Below are positions 6,452 through 6,654 of a DNA stretch of 6,654 nt, piece after piece. The stretch covers positions 1 through 6,654 of the forward strand of contig DOYB01000196.1 of the NCBI GenBank assembly GCA_003518745.1, written 5' to 3'. Each line of letters begins with the position of its first letter. The first letter of the stretch is position 1. The notes beneath the pieces were generated by a model. The model was not told the DNA's origin. It worked only from the letters and a program-made list of their open reading frames with translations, and ran no database searches. The translations under genes and the position numbers were made by a program. Source of the stretch: Selenomonas sp. (lineage in GTDB: Bacteria > Bacillota > Negativicutes > Selenomonadales > Selenomonadaceae).

Positions 6452-6465
6452 AGGAAAGATTTCCT
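6452..6465. repeat. Short perfect inverted repeat in the ptsH leader
   Basis: AGGAAA-GA-TTTCCT, two 6-bp arms with a 2-bp centre. A related but weaker GGAA-TTC-TTCC dyad lies at 6477-6487. A 2-nt loop is poor for an RNA hairpin, so if functional this is more likely a protein-binding site. No known operator is recognised. Confidence 0.4.
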
Positions 6466-6485
6466 GCAAGCAAATAGGAATTCTT

Positions 6486-6508
6486 CCAAAATAACACCTA
6501 CATTTTGG
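6486..6508. repeat. Inverted repeat at the predicted ptsH transcription start
   Basis: CCAAAAT and ATTTTGG, 7-bp arms around 9 nt, directly abut the -10 box and cover the expected start site near 6502. The placement suits a repressor operator, but the sequence is AT-rich and fits no operator I recognise. Confidence 0.35.
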
Positions 6509-6537
6509 ATTATACCACAAACAAAATCCTTTTTCCA
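6509..6537 (-). promoter_or_regulatory. ptsH promoter with extended -10
   Basis: On the minus strand a perfect TATAAT (6514-6509) is preceded by TG one base upstream (TGGTATAAT), an extended -10. TGGAAA (6537-6532), four of six to TTGACA, lies 17 nt upstream. The extended -10 would offset the weak -35. Transcription would start near 6502, giving a leader of about 108 nt before ptsH. Confidence 0.7.
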
Positions 6538-6571
6538 CAATTTTGACAATAATAAATAAAAAGTTTCATAT

Positions 6572-6654
6572 TCACCCGGCAGATTTGGCACTCACATAGC
6601 TGCGTTTTCCGGCAGGTATCTTGTCCCACTGGATTCCATTCGCCGGAACGCCCT
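6572..6654 (-). CDS. Possible C-terminal end of an unidentified upstream protein
   Basis: One leftward frame is open from the window's right edge (first full codon at 6652) to a TGA at 6574-6572 and encodes 26 residues, with WDKIPAGKRSYVSAKSAG at the end. The DNA here is clearly more GC-rich than the AT-rich ptsH promoter region that begins just after the stop, which suggests coding sequence. At this length no family can be named and chance is possible. No terminator is obvious between it and the ptsH promoter. Confidence 0.35.
   Translation of the reverse strand, partial: GVPANGIQWDKIPAGKRSYVSAKSAG

Noticed and set aside
6543..6572. Rightward promoter: perfect TTGACA, 18 nt, CATATT
   Set aside because: The -10 is weak and no rightward gene start follows before the window ends; the downstream DNA reads better as the end of a leftward gene.

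Overview
The window carries five clear protein genes, all read leftward (minus strand). In transcription order, right to left, they are HPr (ptsH), PTS enzyme I (ptsI), methylenetetrahydrofolate reductase (metF), a large fusion of a PTS EIIC-like membrane domain to a c-di-GMP EAL domain, and an exopolyphosphatase/GppA-family protein (ppx/gppA) that runs off the left edge. A short possible gene end enters from the right edge. No RNA genes, mobile elements or CRISPR arrays were seen.

The organism looks like an anaerobic member of the Bacillota, perhaps Negativicutes (Selenomonas/Anaerovibrio-like) or a clostridial relative. The reasons are a Firmicutes-style HPr with both His15 and Ser46, purine-rich Shine-Dalgarno sites, mid-GC coding sequence with AT-rich intergenic DNA, and an IIC-EAL fusion of a kind I associate with such anaerobes. 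This placement is inference, not a match to a known genome.

Layout. 6572-6654: possible C-terminus of an upstream gene. 6394-6571: ptsH promoter and a roughly 100-nt leader with small dyads and a weak cre-like site. 6127-6393: ptsH. 5980-6126: a convincing intrinsic terminator, then AT-rich DNA that probably holds a ptsI promoter. 4267-5979: ptsI. 4106-4266: a strong hairpin after ptsI and the metF leader. 1-4105: metF, the IIC-EAL gene and ppx, with gaps of 34 and 5 nt and no terminator between them, so probably one operon.

How the genes fit. EI and HPr are the general phosphorelay of the sugar PTS. The IIC-EAL protein looks like a PTS permease turned into a sensor: it aligns with lactose/cellobiose-family EIIC, but the conserved His and Glu of the sugar site are both Ser. 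Its EAL domain keeps every catalytic residue at the spacing known from RocR. I infer a membrane sensor that couples sugar or PTS state to c-di-GMP breakdown, co-transcribed with a polyphosphate/(p)ppGpp-family enzyme that carries a very basic tail. This is the most interesting part of the window.
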